64,000 nucleotides of DNA from Silene conica (Eukaryota; Streptophyta; Magnoliopsida; Caryophyllales; Caryophyllaceae), in contig CM055316.2 in the NCBI GenBank assembly GCA_029255685.2, forward strand, positions 76,134,861 to 76,198,860, written 5' to 3'. Position 1 is the stretch's first letter, and each line of letters begins with the position of its first letter. Position numbers and translations under genes: made by a program. Under the pieces are notes generated by a model. The model was given only the letters and a program-made list of their open reading frames with translations. It ran no database searches and was not told the origin of the DNA. Shown here in pieces: positions 63,601 through 64,000 of this stretch.

Positions 63601-64000
63601 GACACTTACTCCAACAGAAAGTTCTACCTCTCATGATCTGGGCAACCAAATAACATCACGGTTTTACACTAGCCAAAAAGTTTAAAATCTCATAATTTTA
63701 ATACGCAATAAAACAAGTCTTTAGTGTGGAATATACAAATATCGGTAGGGACGAAAGTGGTAGTGATTAACAAAGACTAGTGATTGGCATGCGATACCGA
63801 AATTGTTGATGGTAGTAACCGTCTGAATGAGAATCATATGAAGTAGCAAATAAATCTAAATAGCAGCTCGTAATTTAATAATCGGAAACGTCGAAGAACA
63901 ATATTGGATTTGGGTGTAGAAGCCCACTGGAAATAAACTACAACCCCTTATTCTCTATAAGGAATTCTCACGGTATATTCGTCGCAAATTTATGATAATT
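60641..64000. other. AT-rich right end, no supportable gene
   Basis: Only short open frames without similarity (for example 62381-62581). Around 62160-62200 a GC-rich imperfect hairpin near CTAG could be a decayed minus-strand Helitron end. At 63430-63640 a stretch resembles LTR/leader sequence of copia-type elements, but no matching second LTR, primer site or coding region is in the window. Confidence 0.45.

Noticed and set aside
63430..63640. Copia-type LTR or leader
   Set aside because: Wording such as attgttgaggacacttactcc resembles copia LTR regions, but no paired LTR, primer site, polypurine tract or coding domain is in the window.

Overview
This window is nuclear DNA of a flowering plant, almost certainly a eudicot. 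It has spliced genes with short exons and AT-rich introns, conserved plant gene families, and dense layers of plant transposable elements. The species cannot be fixed from the sequence alone. No prokaryotic, organellar or CRISPR features are present.

Gene-bearing part (1-28.1 kb). Four host genes are recognisable by their exon-by-exon similarity to Arabidopsis proteins. (1) An MBOAT lysophospholipid acyltransferase (LPCAT/LPLAT type) on the minus strand has its first four coding exons between 4019 and 230; the rest lies off the left edge. (2) Divergent from it, a SEUSS-LIKE transcriptional adaptor (SLK1/SLK2 type) has nine coding exons at 8678-15991 and an 837-residue product. (3) Convergent with that, an intronless minus-strand PPR gene (At2g37310 type) at 18579-16900 lacks its usual C-terminal E region. 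(4) A minus-strand F-box/PP2-A gene has three coding exons at 28108-20807 and a 5.7 kb second intron full of small transposons. The genes do not form a pathway; they share only proximity.

Transposon-dominated part (28-64 kb). A full-length L1-type LINE with target-site duplication (TSD), poly(A) and two frameshifts occupies 30793-35620. A three-level nest follows. A long-terminal-inverted-repeat (MULE-like) element at about 37.75-52.38 kb carries a captured exon of the CPSF30-L YTH domain. It was entered by a short LINE (38914-52324). That LINE was in turn entered by a young 12 kb Athila-like LTR retrotransposon (39878-51845). The LTR element encodes gag-protease and an ATHILA ORF-1-like protein but no reverse transcriptase or integrase. 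It also carries an unusual, regularly spaced array of GC-rich hairpins both in its LTRs and just before its second ORF. To the right lie Helitrons nested in opposite orientations (52.45-57.47 kb), a hAT-type MITE, a CACTA element with an internal SINE-like insert, and a Stowaway MITE. The last 3.3 kb is AT-rich with no supportable gene.

Most small elements were delimited by reading their terminal repeats together with target-site duplications, so boundaries are exact where a TSD is quoted and approximate otherwise. Exon boundaries come from GT/AG sites plus frame continuity and remembered homologous proteins; no alignment was run.
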